DNA from: Mya arenaria
Lineage: Eukaryota; Mollusca; Bivalvia; Myida; Myidae
Reading direction: 5' to 3'
DNA: 64,000 nt
Assembly (NCBI RefSeq): GCF_026914265.1
Contig: NC_069135.1
Span: 1,505,001-1,569,000 of the forward strand
Below, one piece after another: positions 61,988 to 64,000 of the stretch (position 1 is the stretch's first letter; the number at the start of each line of letters is the position of its first letter). The notes below the pieces were generated by a model that did not search any database, was not told the DNA's origin, and was given only the letters and a program-made list of their open reading frames with translations. The position numbers and the translations under genes are program-made.

Positions 61988-64000
61988 ATGATTTGAGGTG
62001 GTGTTAGTAGTTTATACTCCGGGTCCCTGCGAGCGCACATTGAAGGGTCCCAGAGTGACAGTTCAACCACCGCACACCTTTCCTGGGCAGTAAACCAGTA
62101 CTAGGTGCCTTAACCTCTGCAAGGAACTGACAACTTCTGTACATACCAGGGGCAGTGGTACAGTGCAAATGGTCGTAGAAAGGATTTCATAACCAATCAC
62201 AACAGAAGTGACTAATATGTTTAGTACTTGCAATCAGTGTTTTTATATGACATTGCCGGAACATTAAAACAAGCTGATTACCAGGTGTCAACCTCCTGTA
62301 TGGTACGTGTAAAATGTGCTGATCATAAACCTTGTGTTTTTTACCATTGCCACTTGACTTGGTTTCTTTGATCAAATATTGAGTAGATTATTTCTGAGCT
62401 GCATTACTATTAAACGCACAGATAATGAGTGATTGTTAAATAATTATATTATAATAATAATAATAATTTATTGATCAAAATAACTACTGGCTACTGGTAT
62501 CTTCTATGATTGTTTAATTAAAATCCAACACCCTTACTGTGTGCAGTAAACCAGTCACTCGGAGGAATTTAAGTGAGAGAAACAGTTTTAACCTACGTTG
62601 AGTGTATTGTATTTGGAATCCCAATGTATTGACTTTGTAAAGGCAGGGTTCATCTGCAAAATTGCATTTCCACATTGTTTTACTAGAATATACTATAACC
62701 TTGTCAACAATAACAAAGAGAGCATTGAAATGAAAAAGTAAACATGCTTAGCATGTTTTAACCTGATTATTATGAAATTGTTTATAAGGGGAATATGCAA
62801 CCAAATGCTTCCATCTGAATACACAAACCAAACAGTGATTGTGTGTCAAGGTTGGTTTTAAGTTCATACTGAGTTCCAATAAACTTTTAAAGCGTATTTT
62901 TTTCACATATATTTTGATTTGTTTGAAGCAATATTACAGTTAACTTCAGACCGATCAGACTAACTAGCCACGGACATGGCTAGACAGTACAATCTATAAT
63001 TTATTAAATGTTGTTCGATTAGGCCTTAATGTCAAGCCCAGCAATGGGCCTGTATGGAACAATGTTAAGTTTAATTTCCTTCTTCTTAAAATCATACTGG
63101 TATAACTTATCATTCGCAACTGCAAAAAGTAGTTTTTCAAAAATTGCACAGTTATCTTCAAGTCACTATCAGTATCAGAGTCTTTTTGTCGAACAGTCAC
63201 ATGTTCAGAGGCAGCACCACAGCACAGACACTTCGAAACATAAGTTTGTACACACAGCTTTTTCTATAGTACCCACGGGTCCGACTATCGGACCTATTTC
63301 AAATGCAAAATATATGATATTTCTACCAATCTCCATAGAGTCTTTCTACCTGTACTGGTTCATTCAACATCCTAGGCCACAATTAAAAAATTCTTTGTTT
63401 GCCCTTTACCGACCCTAAATTTTAGAGGTGGGTCGGTAGGTAGGAAAAATATTTTATTTTTTTCTAGAATTTGATCTTGAACACAAAAACTGGTGTTTGT
63501 ATGTTTGACCTTTTTTTATTTTTTCTGGTGGATGAACCATATTGTTGCAACCATTACATTAATATATGGGAATGCATTTTAATGTTTAAATTATTATTAA
63601 ATGATATATAGCTTTATATGCATGGTTCACCTCATTTCTGTATTTATCCACCTTGTCGTGTGTTGTAATATATATTTGTAAGCTTGACTGTACTTCAATA
63701 TATAAATGTATGCTGTATTGATATGCTTTACTGTACATGCAGGACACTTTGCTTTAACCCCACCTTGCACTAACTTCTTGCATGATTGTAGATCTAGACA
63801 CAAATGTGTAATATTGGCATTTCTGGATGTGGTTTTTCAATCTTTTCACTGCTAGTCATTTTACACCCCATACATTATCATACTAGAAGAGTGCAAGACA
63901 GTCCCAAGTCTGTAGAAAAGGGGGAGGGAGGCATGTTTTAACTATATATGCAAAATAAATTAATTTTGATAGAACTCGTGTTGTTACTTTTAAATGTTAA
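61988..64000. other. Mostly unrecognised DNA with small repeat fragments
   Basis: TTTCCTGGGCAGTAAACCAG (about 62078-62100) recalls the SINE body at 24.4 kb, and TGTGTGCAGTAAACCAGTCA (about 62539) recalls it more weakly. At 63408-63441 is a fragment like the MITE at 47.7-48.0 kb. No gene was recognised. The 129-codon frame at 63029-63418 has no family resemblance. Confidence 0.4.

Noticed and set aside
63029-63418. 129-codon plus-strand frame
   Set aside because: No recognisable domain, no splice context, composition like surrounding DNA; its 3' end runs into a repeat fragment.

Overview
The window looks like nuclear DNA from a marine bivalve mollusc. It is AT-rich, with short exons in canonical (and a few GC-AG) introns. 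Its proteins match animal families, and the intergenic and intronic DNA is full of minisatellites, MITEs and tandem-repeat elements with hairpin ends like the 'pearl'/Helentron-type elements of bivalves. The species cannot be named from sequence alone.

Genes, left to right: (1) one internal exon of a betaine-homocysteine S-methyltransferase (BHMT) on the minus strand at 95-285, with the rest off the left edge or not found. (2) UBA3, the catalytic subunit of the NEDD8 E1, on the minus strand at 10118-18792. All 15 coding exons could be placed in consistent phase, giving 437 residues. (3) ARL6IP5 (PRA1 family), plus strand, 19390-28806, three coding exons, 178 residues. It is divergent from UBA3 across a gap of about 0.6 kb. 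(4) A multi-exon minus-strand gene at 32219-36097 ending in an RNase H domain of retroelement type. It looks like a host gene of retroelement ancestry; its first exon was not found. (5) RBSN (rabenosyn-5), plus strand, 37183-45899, eight coding exons, 503 residues, with C2H2 and FYVE fingers and one required GC-AG intron. (6) An armadillo-repeat gene, probably ARMC10-like, minus strand, 51112-59156, six exons placed, 5' end not found.

Mobile and repetitive DNA: a LINE 3' fragment (1.3-2.2 kb); a 2.5-kb minisatellite of about 30 bp units (5.66-8.19 kb); a 2-kb minisatellite in UBA3 intron 9 whose units copy the end of exon 9 and its splice donor; a TTAA-flanked DNA transposon carrying a nested hAT element and a SINE inside ARL6IP5 intron 2; a decayed mariner, a SINE and a pearl-like array inside RBSN intron 4; a second pearl-like array in the armadillo gene; and a non-autonomous hAT with a BED-finger ORF (60.57-61.98 kb).

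The genes are ordinary housekeeping functions (neddylation, ER membrane shaping and trafficking, early endosome fusion, one-carbon metabolism) and do not form a single pathway. The main points of interest are the UBA3/ARL6IP5 head-to-head pair shared with vertebrates, the exon-derived minisatellite, the RNase H gene, a duplicated splice acceptor, and a 14-15 bp motif of unknown meaning repeated six times between 25.7 and 28.2 kb.
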